From JABDMD01 sp965203475 (GTDB taxonomy: Bacteria; Pseudomonadota; Gammaproteobacteria; UBA4575), in contig OZ241890.1 in NCBI GenBank assembly GCA_965203475.1, positions 1,550,001-1,614,000 of the forward strand: 64,000 nucleotides of DNA, in the 5' to 3' direction. Numbering within the stretch: the first letter of the stretch is position 1; every line of letters starts with the position of its first letter. The notes beneath the pieces were generated by a model. The model saw nothing but the letters and a program-made list of their open reading frames with translations, was not told the DNA's origin and searched no databases. Both the position numbers and the translations under genes were made by a program. Below, in pieces: positions 26,913-36,433 of the stretch.

Positions 26913-27803
26913 ATGCATGTGAAATTACATAATCTTGTCTATGCGGATGGGGAACAAGGAAAATTCTCGATTGCTTTCGAAAATGGGCAAGAATTTAAAA
27001 TTTTAGATTGGATCAAAAATCGTAATTTCGAGGATTATATGCATGAAAAATACAGGATGAAAAAGCATACGAGAAAACGAAATAAACTTTACACGTTCCA
27101 ACATCCTGAAACTAATTCCGAAGTTATCCTCAAAGTATCCAAAGTTAATAAAGACTATAAGTTTCTAAGAAGACTGAATTTATTCTTCTCTACACTTAAG
27201 GAAGATTATAATTTACGTGCCTATAAGGGTGCAAAATTGCTCAACAGCATCGGAGTTGACTGCCCAACCCCAATTGCCTATTGGAATGAAAAAGGAAAAT
27301 TTTTCACTAAAGAAAGTTATTATTTATATGAGAAAATTCTTTCAGAACATTCATTACATACTTTCACTCAACAACTTTTAGAATCTAACTCGAATAATAA
27401 AGATGAAATATTCAGGTATCTTGCAATAAAAGTGACTTCAATAGTAAGAAAGATCCATAGCGCAGGATTTCGGCAGGGTGATCCACACCCAGGAAATTTT
27501 TTAATTGATATCTCAAATTATAATATCGAACAACTATCAATATCTGACTTGGAATCATCACATATATCGATTATCGATCTAGACAAGTTTGAGATTGCAT
27601 CTTCTTATGGAAATTCAATCAACATGTTTTATAACATTCGTTGCTTGAGACGTTGTACGATTTATGGTTTCGATCAATACGAGATGTTGAAACTTTATTT
27701 AAAAGAAAATTACAACGTATTTTGGAAAGGCATACTTTGGTTTTGGATTAAAGGTGGCTTCAATCCAGTCAGCTGGTTTAGAGCGCCAAAACGAGGACGT
27801 TAA
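26913..27803 (+). CDS. Lipopolysaccharide kinase InaA/RfaY-family protein
   Basis: A 296-residue kinase-fold protein. Visible are the nucleotide-binding Lys strand EVILKVSKV, the catalytic loop FRQGDPHPGNFLID (HxDxxxxN-like with Gln-Gly-Asp) and the metal site SIIDLDKFEI. These match the small-molecule kinases that phosphorylate heptose in the LPS core. It is convergent with hldE. With the Kdo kinase and the gene at 26144, the region holds three kinase-fold enzymes, implying a heavily phosphorylated core (inference). Confidence 0.78.
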   Translation: MHVKLHNLVYADGEQGKFSIAFENGQEFKILDWIKNRNFEDYMHEKYRMKKHTRKRNKLYTFQHPETNSEVILKVSKVNKDYKFLRRLNLFFSTLKEDYNLRAYKGAKLLNSIGVDCPTPIAYWNEKGKFFTKESYYLYEKILSEHSLHTFTQQLLESNSNNKDEIFRYLAIKVTSIVRKIHSAGFRQGDPHPGNFLIDISNYNIEQLSISDLESSHISIIDLDKFEIASSYGNSINMFYNIRCLRRCTIYGFDQYEMLKLYLKENYNVFWKGILWFWIKGGFNPVSWFRAPKRGR

Positions 27804-27810
27804 AAGTAAG

Positions 27811-29253
27811 TTATTTTTGTTTATTTACTATCTTATCGATCATATTACTGGTAGAGCAATTTTCAATAAATTTTATTACCTCCACTCTACCGCCATTAGC
27901 TTGAACTGTGTCACTACCCGTTATTTCATCTACACTGTAGTCACCACCTTTTACTAAAACATCTGGTTTTGTGTCAGATATAAGTTGCTCTGGAGTATCC
28001 TGATCAAAAGAAACGATGTAGTCCACACTTTGTAAACCTTCAAGAACTTTTATTCGGTCTTCAAGAGAATTAATCGGACGACTCTTACCCTTGAGACGCG
28101 TAACTGATTTGTCTGAATTGACTGCCACAATTAGAACATCTCCAAAACTTTTCGCCCGTTCAAGGTATTGAACATGACCCGGATGCAAAATATCGAAACA
28201 GCCATTTGTAAAAACTATTATTTTATTTAGTTCACGAAATTCAGATATTTTACCTTTTAGTTGAGCTTGCTTAACAATTTTTTGCTCAGACGACACGGTA
28301 TTATTTAGCTCATGTTCTATTTCCGATGTAGAAACAGTGGCCGCTCCTAATTTTCCAACGACGACACTTGCTGCTGCATTGGCGATATTAACTGCCTCAA
28401 GAAATGATGCGCCTGCTGCAAAAGATGCAGCCACTACTGATATAAATGTATCTCCTGCACCAGTAACATCGAATACTTCTTTCGTTCGAGCAGGAATATT
28501 TGTACATTGTCCATTCTTTTCTAACAACATTACGCCTTTATCACTACGAGTGATAATTAACGCTTGTAACTCTAAGCTTGATAATAAATTCTGACCTTTT
28601 TCTGTAATTTCACTTTCACTAGAACAGCTTCCAACAACGGCAAAAAATTCCGATTGATTAGGAGTAATGGCAGTAGCTCCACGATATTTAACAAAGTTAT
28701 TACCTTTAGGATCAATAAAGACAGGTAAGCTGCTAGAAACTGAGCTTTCAATAATCTTTTCAATATCATCTAACGCACCTTTTCCATAATCTGATAATAA
28801 AATGACATCGAAAATTTCTAAAGAACTACATGCTTGACTCGTTAACTTTTCAATACATTGCTCGGAAAATTTATGATCGAAATCCAATCGAATCAGTTGT
28901 TGATTTCGACTCAATACGCGCAACTTATTAATTGTCTCCGCACTCTTGTCAGAAATACATTGCAATGAAATATTATCTTCTAGTAGTAATCCTTCTAATT
29001 GCTTGGCATACGAATCGTTCCCAACCAATCCAAGCAATGTACAATTACCTCCTAATGCGGTGATACTACGCGCAACATTGCCAGCTCCACCAGGTCTTTG
29101 TTCAGAATTATCAATTCCAACAACTGGCACTGGAGCTTCAGGAGAAATACGTTCGGTCTGACCCTGCCAATATCGATCTAGCATAACGTCACCAACAACC
29201 AATATGTTTATTTTGGAATAGTCAGGTAATTGCTTAGACATAATAGAATTCAT
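27811..29253 (-). CDS. hldE: Bifunctional heptose-7-phosphate kinase / heptose-1-phosphate adenylyltransferase
   Basis: Two steps of ADP-heptose synthesis for LPS core. The 480-residue length fits the fused HldE. The N-terminal PfkB kinase domain (1-about 320) holds RPGGAGNVARSI and the catalytic DVTGAGDTFISV. The C-terminal nucleotidyltransferase domain (about 345-480) holds FTNGCFDILHPGHVQYLERAK with the HxGH motif and LKGKSRPINSLEDR. It overlaps the GT2 gene upstream by 4 bp, so they are co-translated. Confidence 0.97.
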   Translation of the reverse strand: MNSIMSKQLPDYSKINILVVGDVMLDRYWQGQTERISPEAPVPVVGIDNSEQRPGGAGNVARSITALGGNCTLLGLVGNDSYAKQLEGLLLEDNISLQCISDKSAETINKLRVLSRNQQLIRLDFDHKFSEQCIEKLTSQACSSLEIFDVILLSDYGKGALDDIEKIIESSVSSSLPVFIDPKGNNFVKYRGATAITPNQSEFFAVVGSCSSESEITEKGQNLLSSLELQALIITRSDKGVMLLEKNGQCTNIPARTKEVFDVTGAGDTFISVVAASFAAGASFLEAVNIANAAASVVVGKLGAATVSTSEIEHELNNTVSSEQKIVKQAQLKGKISEFRELNKIIVFTNGCFDILHPGHVQYLERAKSFGDVLIVAVNSDKSVTRLKGKSRPINSLEDRIKVLEGLQSVDYIVSFDQDTPEQLISDTKPDVLVKGGDYSVDEITGSDTVQANGGRVEVIKFIENCSTSNMIDKIVNKQK

Positions 29254-30059
29254 AGGTATTGTGAAACACCTAAATTAGCACGAATACAATTGGACTGCTG
29301 AACTTCGCGCAAACGTATTAAATTTTCGGACTCTTTACTACGATCATTTAATTCATGCCATAAATGCAGGACAGCTACTGCATTCACCCCCTCTTTACGG
29401 TATATGCCATTTTTTATAAGCCGAATTGCCAAATCTGCATCTTCATGACCCCATCCCTGATAGTGTTCATCAAATCCATTAACTTCTAAAAAATCTTTTC
29501 GCCAAACCCCCAGATTACATGTTTTAACTCCATACCAATTTTTATTCTTGTATTTTCTTAAACTCTTTAACGGAAGCTTGATATAAGAAAAAATACCGTT
29601 TACTTCATTAGTCATGCGTAACTTAACTAACTCAAAAAAAGTTACATCAGATGTTTGAATATTTGAGGACAGCAATTTATTAGTATAGTTTCTTCTAAGC
29701 ATTATGCGGCTTCCACGCACAAAATATCCAACTTCTGCTAATTTTTCATGATTGGAAATAAAATCAGGATAAGGCAAGCAGTCTCCGTCCAAAAATATTA
29801 GATAATCTCCTGAAGAATTAGCAACAGCTTTATTTCTAATTTGAGCTGCACGAAAACCACTATCCTCCTGCCACGTATAAGTAATAGGAAAGTTTAATGA
29901 ATCTTGGAAAGCCTCAATTTCTGTTTTTGTATCAGCTGTAGATCCATCATCTGCAATTACAACATGAAAGTTGTTAGAATATTGTAAATTTAACGAGCGT
30001 AATACAGCAAGAATAGCATCCGGGCGATTATAGGTTGTGATAATTATAGAAATATTCAT
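29250..30059 (-). CDS. Glycosyltransferase family 2, LPS core type
   Basis: A 269-residue GT-A enzyme. It starts ISIIITTYNRPDAILAVLRSL, has the DDGS motif (VVIADDGSTAD), the DxD-like FLDGDCLPYPDF and the C-terminal galactosyltransferase-type NGFDEHYQGWGHEDADLA block. The latter two fix the family (GT2 with Glyco_tranf_2_7C). It probably adds a hexose to the LPS core. It lies between the O-antigen ligase and hldE on one strand. Confidence 0.9.
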   Translation of the reverse strand: MNISIIITTYNRPDAILAVLRSLNLQYSNNFHVVIADDGSTADTKTEIEAFQDSLNFPITYTWQEDSGFRAAQIRNKAVANSSGDYLIFLDGDCLPYPDFISNHEKLAEVGYFVRGSRIMLRRNYTNKLLSSNIQTSDVTFFELVKLRMTNEVNGIFSYIKLPLKSLRKYKNKNWYGVKTCNLGVWRKDFLEVNGFDEHYQGWGHEDADLAIRLIKNGIYRKEGVNAVAVLHLWHELNDRSKESENLIRLREVQQSNCIRANLGVSQYL

Positions 30060-30082
30060 TAAATAATATTAATTCACTTCTA

Positions 30083-31342
30083 TTAACAAGTAGCTGTAGC
30101 TATTTTTTTATTTTCGACCAATAAGAAAAGATTACTTATATAAACTAAATTAAGTATCAAAAATATTGATATTGAATTGTTAGTTAACCAGGTATTTGTC
30201 ATTCCAAACAGCATGTAACATGCGATAACCGTTAATCCGGAAAGAGCATATAAACTAATTGTTATGTTGTTTTCTCTACTCATAAGGAATTTAAAATAAA
30301 TGTAAATTGGTACCAAACATACAAATATAATTAATGCTGAAAAGCCTACAATCCCAGTTTCTGCAAGCAGCTGCACAAAAACATTATGTGGGGTAGATAG
30401 CAAAAAAGGATCAGCTAGACTTGAGTCATCTGCATCCAGAATTTTCTGCGCATCTATTGAATAATCTCTCAGCCCAGTGCCTAAAATTGGCGAGTTAAAA
30501 AATATCAACATTCCAATATATAACATCTGCAAACGTATAGCCCAGGAATCTGAAATTCCGTAATTCGCTTTAGGGTTATCAAAAAATGCTGCTATCTCGG
30601 AAAATCCAATATAAAATCTTTGAGCTATTGGTGAAGTTGGATATAAAAATATCAATATAGAAATTACGAATAGAAATACTATTAATAACATTCCTTTTTT
30701 ATTGATTTGATTTCTAAAATAAAACAGCAGCAATAAAGCGAATGGAAAAACACATAGCATTGCTGCACGTGTTTGATTCAGAACTATTACATAAAGTACT
30801 AAACAAGTTAGTATTAGGCCCGAAATCAATATTTTTTTATCCTTAGACTTGAAAACCATTACAAGCCACATAAGCAAACACACCATCATTAACGTAACTC
30901 CAAATCGTGCTGGATTCCTTGCGCCATGTGGTCTTTCAATTCCAAGAATATGGAATTGATAAATGGCAACCAATGCCATAACCAGACAACCCAAAATCAC
31001 TCCCCAAGTTAAGACCGGAGCAAGTTCTAACTTTTGCTTTCGAACATAAATATAAACCGGAATAAAAAGTAGAAATCTTAAATATTTTTCATAGGACCCA
31101 ATACTTTCATGCACATCATCTGAGTTAATTAGACTCAAGCCTATGCAAATTACAAATAATAAAAATCCTATAAGTAATCTTTTCTCATAAAGAGATAACT
31201 TATACTCACCAAACCATACGCCGATTAAACCAAGTATTGATAATAAGTAAAAAGATGTAGTTGCTCCAGAATCTACAGTTACAGCAATTGCTGGTAAAAA
31301 GAATATCGTTAGAATAAATGGATAGCGATACCAAGTAGGCAT
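30083..31342 (-). CDS. O-antigen ligase family membrane protein (WaaL/Wzy_C)
   Basis: A 419-residue polytopic membrane protein with about ten to twelve hydrophobic segments. The large periplasmic loop (about residues 270-330) contains GTGLRDYSIDAQ and STPHNVFVQLLAETGIVGF, the His-containing motif typical of Wzy_C ligases/polymerases. R in LNQTRAAML fits the conserved Arg. It most likely joins glycan to the LPS core, though a polymerase role cannot be excluded. Confidence 0.85.
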   Translation of the reverse strand: MPTWYRYPFILTIFFLPAIAVTVDSGATTSFYLLSILGLIGVWFGEYKLSLYEKRLLIGFLLFVICIGLSLINSDDVHESIGSYEKYLRFLLFIPVYIYVRKQKLELAPVLTWGVILGCLVMALVAIYQFHILGIERPHGARNPARFGVTLMMVCLLMWLVMVFKSKDKKILISGLILTCLVLYVIVLNQTRAAMLCVFPFALLLLFYFRNQINKKGMLLIVFLFVISILIFLYPTSPIAQRFYIGFSEIAAFFDNPKANYGISDSWAIRLQMLYIGMLIFFNSPILGTGLRDYSIDAQKILDADDSSLADPFLLSTPHNVFVQLLAETGIVGFSALIIFVCLVPIYIYFKFLMSRENNITISLYALSGLTVIACYMLFGMTNTWLTNNSISIFLILNLVYISNLFLLVENKKIATATC

Positions 31343-31383
31343 ATTAGATTTTATCTATCGAGAAATATGAATTATTCAATGCA

Positions 31384-32316
31384 TCAAACAATCAGTGTGC
31401 AATACCTTAACCAACTATCATCGAATACATTTCTTCCATAGACATTGTCAAAGTACATACTTTGCAATTTTTCTGTAATTGGTCCTCTTTTACCTTCTCC
31501 AATTGGGCGATTGTCTAATTCTCTTATAGGAGTAACTTCAGCTGCAGTCCCTGTGAAAAAAGCCTCATCAGCAATATATACTTCATCACGAGTAATTCTT
31601 TTTTCAATTACAGGAATGTTCAACTCACACGCTAAACTTATTATCGTACGCCTGGTAATTCCATCCAACGCAGAAGTAAGTTCAGGTGTATAAAGAGCCC
31701 CATCATATACAACAAATATATTTTCGCCGCTGCCTTCAGCTACATAACCTTCGACATCTAACAATAATGCCTCATCATAACCATCACGAATGGCTTCCGT
31801 TAATGCCAACATAGAATTTACATAGTTGCCATTTAGTTTTGCTTTACACATTGAAACATTTACATGATGACGAGAAAGCGAAGATGTTTTTACTCGTATA
31901 CCCATCTTCATGTTTTCTTCTCCAAGGTAAGAGCCCCATTCCCAGGCTGCAATGATGCAATGCACCTGGAGATTATCAGCTCGCAAACCCATGCCTTCCG
32001 ACCCATAAAAACACATGGGGCGCATATAACCGTAATTCAAATTATTTTTGACTACAGTATCAAGCTGAGCTTGTATTAACTCTTCTTGAGAAAATGGAAT
32101 TTGCATGCCTATGATCTTTGCGGAATTAAACAATCTTTTCGTGTGATCCTCTAGACGAAAAATTGCCGTGCCCTGGTCGGTTTGATAGGCGCGCACCCCT
32201 TCAAATATACCTGCGCCATAATGGAGGGTATGCGTTAATACATGCGTCTTGGCTTCCCGCCATGGCACGAATTCTCCGTCGTACCAAATGAAACCATCTC
32301 TATCAGACATAGACAT
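31384..32316 (-). CDS. ilvE: Branched-chain amino acid aminotransferase
   Basis: PLP enzyme for the last step of Leu, Ile and Val synthesis. The 310-residue fold-type IV protein shows WYDGEFVPWREAKTHVLTHTLHYG, the PLP Lys in CKAKLNGNYVNSML, GSGENIFVV and TSALDGITRRTII, then FFTGTAAEVTPI. An AGGAG site precedes the first ATG (MSMSDRDG). With ilvD in the same window, branched-chain synthesis genes are spread rather than clustered. Confidence 0.96.
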   Translation of the reverse strand: MSMSDRDGFIWYDGEFVPWREAKTHVLTHTLHYGAGIFEGVRAYQTDQGTAIFRLEDHTKRLFNSAKIIGMQIPFSQEELIQAQLDTVVKNNLNYGYMRPMCFYGSEGMGLRADNLQVHCIIAAWEWGSYLGEENMKMGIRVKTSSLSRHHVNVSMCKAKLNGNYVNSMLALTEAIRDGYDEALLLDVEGYVAEGSGENIFVVYDGALYTPELTSALDGITRRTIISLACELNIPVIEKRITRDEVYIADEAFFTGTAAEVTPIRELDNRPIGEGKRGPITEKLQSMYFDNVYGRNVFDDSWLRYCTLIV

Positions 32317-32369
32317 TAAGCGTCACTCCTTAATTCAAAATATTCAAACAACAGCTATATATAACCAAA

Positions 32370-35234
32370 TCAGTGTAACAAATTTGACCAGTGATTTTGT
32401 ATCACCAATCTCTCGCTTTTAAATTGGTCTTGCGTAACATATTCAGGCTCTAACTGAAGATTGAGTTGATGAAGCTGCTTCCTAAATTTCAGATAAATTT
32501 CTTTGATCTCGTGTGCTGAATCTGTATCAATTATCTTAGTATTTGCACATGCTTCTAAAATTCGTACATTATCAGTGTAAATACATAATTCCTCATGCTT
32601 ATTTGCGTACGCGAGCACAAGATACTGAACCATAAACTCAATATCAATAATGCCTCCCCGATCCTTTTTTAAATTAAATTTGTTTTCATCTTTTGAACCA
32701 TGATGCACTAACATTTTATCCCGCATCTCCTTTACTGAAGTACGCACATCATTTAGTTCGCGCATTTGACACAAAATATTCTTACGCATTGCAAAAAATT
32801 GACTTACTAATGCTTGGTTTTTAGAAATAGGTCTAGCACGAATTAGTGCCTGATGTTCCCACAACCATGCATCCTTTGCTAAATACTTTTTATAGGCAGA
32901 CAATGTAGTAACAACGGGACCTGATTCGCCATAAGGTCTTAAACGCATATCGATTTCAAAAACCTTCCCAGACCCTGTGGATGTTGTAAGCAAATGAATA
33001 GTACGTTGTACAAGCCGCATAAAAAACATTTCATTCGATATTTTTTTAGAAGGACTGGAACTGCTCCCTGCTGTCTCCTGATTACTGAGACTGTTATGCA
33101 AAAAAACAATGTCTAAATCTGATGCGTAACTTAATTCCAGACCCCCAAGTTTGCCGTATTCAACAATTAGTAATTCAGGAATAAATTTTCCATTGTCTTT
33201 AATACAAACAGGTTCGCCATATTGTGTAACTAAATCTTGATATGCACGTTCAACAGCATTATCAAGACAAACTTCTGCCAACCAAGATAAATGATCACTA
33301 ACTTTCATAATGGGCAGCTGTTCAATAATATCTGCTGCTGCAATTTGCAGCACTTGTGAATGTTTAAATTCACGTAAGCGCTCCATATAGGCTTCCAAAT
33401 CTTCATTGGCGGATTGCACATTAATACCCAGCTGTCTTTTCATATCAGCAATATTTGGCAACGTATCACTTTCATCCAATCGCAGTAACTCGTCCAGCAA
33501 AATGGGATGTTGAGAAACATATTGTGCAAACCACGGACTTGATTGCATCAAAATAAATAGTTTTTTCAGATTTGCTTTGTTTTCAGCGAGTAAAGAAATA
33601 TATGTGGAGCGTTGAGCAATCTTTAGTAAAATTTTTAGGAATCTTTCCAATACTAATTCTGGTTTTGACACACCTAATAATTGCTCTAACATAATCGGCA
33701 TAAAGTCATTCAATCTTTGCTGAGCAAGCGGTATAAGCTGTTTAATTAGTGAACTCTCTGAAAATTTCTGTAATTGTTGATATATTTTTTCTGCATATTC
33801 ACCAAAATTATTGCTTAATTTTTCTTTACATAACTGCTCGTCCTCAATTTGACTCCAAATCTTTTCAAACTCATTGTCACTAGTAACTTCCCCCGAAGTA
33901 TCTGGTGCCAACAATAATGATTGGAATACTTTTGCAACTTTCTCCGTATGTAACAAATAGCGCTTATAAAATATCTCCCAATTTTCTACTTGCAGCATGT
34001 AAGCATAGTGAAGCTTCATATCCGAACTTATCGGCAATTGATGCGTCTGCTGATCATCATAATATTGCAAAGCGTTTTCTGCTTTTCTTAAAAATAAATA
34101 TGCATTAATAAGATCGTCAATTTCAGCCATAGAAATAAGTTGTTTCTTTTTGAAAATTTCTAATGCTTTCAGGGTTGGTCTAACTCGCAGACTTTTATCT
34201 CGTCCTCCATAAATTAGCTGAAACATTTGTGTAATAAATTCGATTTCTCGGATTCCACCTGGCCCAATTTTGATATCGATAGATTTAATATTTTTCTTAG
34301 CTTTTTGATCAACTAAAGTTTTCATCTCTCGCAATGATTGCATAGCGCCATAATCTAAATAACGACGATAAATAAATGACGAGATTTCAACTAAAAACTT
34401 TTCACCAGATTGAATATCGCCCGCGGCTACTCGGGCCTTAAGCCAAGCGTACCTCTCCCAATCACGACCATGTGTTTGGAAATACTGCTCAATTGCAGAA
34501 AAACTAGGAAGCAATGCTCCAGAGTTTCCAAATGGCCTTAAGCGTGTATCAACTCTAAACGTGAATCCATGTTCTGTTTGCTCTGAAAGAACTTTTATTT
34601 CAAGCTGAACCAGTTTTAAATAAAACTCATTAACTATTACCAATTGTTCTTGAGTGAATGGCTTGTCATCACAATAAGCAAAAACTAAATCCACATCAGA
34701 TGAAAAATTAAGTTCCGAACCACCTAACTTACCAAGTGCAAATACCACTATTTTTTGTGACAAAGATTTTTCAATCGAGCTCAAATGAGGCCTTGACTGT
34801 AACCATTCAAAACACCATTGCAGTGAATAGTTGATACAAGTGTCTGCAAAAGCAGATAATTCGGTTAATGTTTGTTGAGTAGTCGAATAATTTTGTAAAT
34901 CACGCCAAGCGATTCTCGCAAATTGTTGTTGACGAGTATTACGAATTCTTTGTTGAAATTCCTCAACTGTAGTTGATTTTTTGCAGTCTGTCTGAATAAG
35001 CGCTTCATAAATTTGTTTGTCAAAATCTTTATGCAGTTCGTTCGATTTAATTAACTGCACTAGCCATGATTTATGTTTTGAGCAAACCCGTTTAATAAAT
35101 GGACTGGCATGCCACACAGCTAGTAGTTCGGGCTTTCTTTCCTGAAGAACAGAGAATTCTTCTAATTCTGAATAGACTTGATCAAATTCAAGCTTCAGTG
35201 GTGCAATATCAACTTCGATTGGAATTTTAAGCAT
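32370..35234 (-). CDS. glnE: Bifunctional glutamine synthetase adenylyltransferase/adenylyl-removing enzyme
   Basis: Controls glutamine synthetase by adding or removing AMP in response to PII and glutamine. The 954-residue length is normal. Two nucleotidyltransferase domains are seen: the N-terminal deadenylylase one at LGGSELNFSSDVDLVFAY (about 170-190) and the C-terminal adenylylase one at LGGLELSYASDLDIVFLH. Regulatory helices lie between them. Both have the G-S/x-E-L-x-x-S-D-x-D pattern intact. It lies 53 bp upstream of ilvE on the same strand. Confidence 0.97.
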   Translation of the reverse strand: MLKIPIEVDIAPLKLEFDQVYSELEEFSVLQERKPELLAVWHASPFIKRVCSKHKSWLVQLIKSNELHKDFDKQIYEALIQTDCKKSTTVEEFQQRIRNTRQQQFARIAWRDLQNYSTTQQTLTELSAFADTCINYSLQWCFEWLQSRPHLSSIEKSLSQKIVVFALGKLGGSELNFSSDVDLVFAYCDDKPFTQEQLVIVNEFYLKLVQLEIKVLSEQTEHGFTFRVDTRLRPFGNSGALLPSFSAIEQYFQTHGRDWERYAWLKARVAAGDIQSGEKFLVEISSFIYRRYLDYGAMQSLREMKTLVDQKAKKNIKSIDIKIGPGGIREIEFITQMFQLIYGGRDKSLRVRPTLKALEIFKKKQLISMAEIDDLINAYLFLRKAENALQYYDDQQTHQLPISSDMKLHYAYMLQVENWEIFYKRYLLHTEKVAKVFQSLLLAPDTSGEVTSDNEFEKIWSQIEDEQLCKEKLSNNFGEYAEKIYQQLQKFSESSLIKQLIPLAQQRLNDFMPIMLEQLLGVSKPELVLERFLKILLKIAQRSTYISLLAENKANLKKLFILMQSSPWFAQYVSQHPILLDELLRLDESDTLPNIADMKRQLGINVQSANEDLEAYMERLREFKHSQVLQIAAADIIEQLPIMKVSDHLSWLAEVCLDNAVERAYQDLVTQYGEPVCIKDNGKFIPELLIVEYGKLGGLELSYASDLDIVFLHNSLSNQETAGSSSSPSKKISNEMFFMRLVQRTIHLLTTSTGSGKVFEIDMRLRPYGESGPVVTTLSAYKKYLAKDAWLWEHQALIRARPISKNQALVSQFFAMRKNILCQMRELNDVRTSVKEMRDKMLVHHGSKDENKFNLKKDRGGIIDIEFMVQYLVLAYANKHEELCIYTDNVRILEACANTKIIDTDSAHEIKEIYLKFRKQLHQLNLQLEPEYVTQDQFKSERLVIQNHWSNLLH

Positions 35235-35311
35235 GTAGCTAAAATGGCATAAAAACTGGTGTTAAGCAGTAAATTTTGTTGATGGCTCGACAATATAGGT
35301 ATACTAACTGT

Positions 35312-35332
35312 AAATGAGAATGGGTATCATTT
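35312..35332. promoter_or_regulatory. Fur-box-like operator
   Basis: The sequence AAATGAGAATGGG followed by TATCATTT is a near-palindrome matching the Fur consensus halves GATAATGAT / ATCATTATC. It lies about 40 bases before the iron transporter start. Repression by Fe-Fur under iron sufficiency is expected. Confidence 0.65.
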
Positions 35333-35371
35333 ACGTTCTGTAAGTGGATATGGATTATTAGGAGAACCCGA

Positions 35372-36415
35372 GTGCCAGACAAAATATTTGTAAAATCATG
35401 GAAACCGCTGCTACATAGCTTACTACTGTTACTGTTCGTAGTAGAGCCAACACAGTTATTTGCCGAAGAAGTTAATGTTTATTCCGCAAGAAAAGAAGAC
35501 TTGATCAAACCATTATTAGATCAGTTTCAGCAACAAACTAATATTCAAGTCAATCTAATAACAGGCAAAGCTGATGCATTACTGCAACGTTTGGTTAGCG
35601 AAGATAAAAATAGTCCAGCTGACATTCTTATCACGACAGATGCCGGGCGCTTACATCGTGCGAAACAAGCGGATGTATTACAAAAAATTTCTTCATCGAA
35701 ATTAACTTCAACAATTCCAGAACAATATCGTGACTCGGAAGGTTACTGGTATGGTTTAACAGTTCGAGCACGTCCGATTGTATACGCAATCGACCGTGTT
35801 GATGCAAAATTGCTTTCCACGTATGAATCTCTTACTAGTGAACAATGGAAACAAAAAATTTGTATCCGATCTTCTAATAATATATACAACCAATCATTGG
35901 TAGCATCACTTATTGCCCATCATGGAAAAAAACAAACATTGGAATGGGCGAAAAAAATCGTTACAAATTTTGGCCGACCTCCACAAGGCGGTGACCGTGA
36001 TCAAGTTAAAGCCGTTGCTGCTGGTCAATGTGATATTGCAGTTATTAATACCTATTATTTAGGTAAAATGCTGACATCCAAAGATGAAGCAGAAAAAGCC
36101 GCTGCACAAAAAGTAAGAATTTTCTGGCCAAATCAAGAAGACCGAGGCACACATGTAAATATAAGTGGAGCCGCAATAACGGCTTCATCCAAAAACACTG
36201 ATTCAGCGATTGCATTGCTAGAATTTTTAGTAAGCGATGAATCACAACAGTGGTATGCAGAAACAAATTTTGAATACCCTATTAAGCCCGGCATTCCTGC
36301 TAGCGAACTATTAAAAACTTGGGGCGAATTTAAAGCAGATACTTTGCGCTTGAATCAATTAGGAGAATTAAATCCACAAGCTGTAATGATTATGGATCAA
36401 GCGAAATGGAAGTAA
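35372..36415 (+). CDS. Iron(III) ABC transporter substrate-binding protein
   Basis: Periplasmic FbpA/FutA-type protein of 347 residues. It starts at GTG (AGGAG upstream) with a signal peptide (LLHSLLLLLFVVEPTQLFA). The mature part begins NVYSARKEDLIKPLLDQFQQQT, usual for the family. The paired Tyr of the ferric site is in INTYYLGKM (about residue 230). RGTHVNISGAAIT and LLEFLVSDESQQWY complete the fold. It is the first gene of a three-gene importer under a Fur-like site. Confidence 0.93.
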   Translation: MPDKIFVKSWKPLLHSLLLLLFVVEPTQLFAEEVNVYSARKEDLIKPLLDQFQQQTNIQVNLITGKADALLQRLVSEDKNSPADILITTDAGRLHRAKQADVLQKISSSKLTSTIPEQYRDSEGYWYGLTVRARPIVYAIDRVDAKLLSTYESLTSEQWKQKICIRSSNNIYNQSLVASLIAHHGKKQTLEWAKKIVTNFGRPPQGGDRDQVKAVAAGQCDIAVINTYYLGKMLTSKDEAEKAAAQKVRIFWPNQEDRGTHVNISGAAITASSKNTDSAIALLEFLVSDESQQWYAETNFEYPIKPGIPASELLKTWGEFKADTLRLNQLGELNPQAVMIMDQAKWK

Positions 36416-36433
36416 CCACCTATTATTTTTCTT

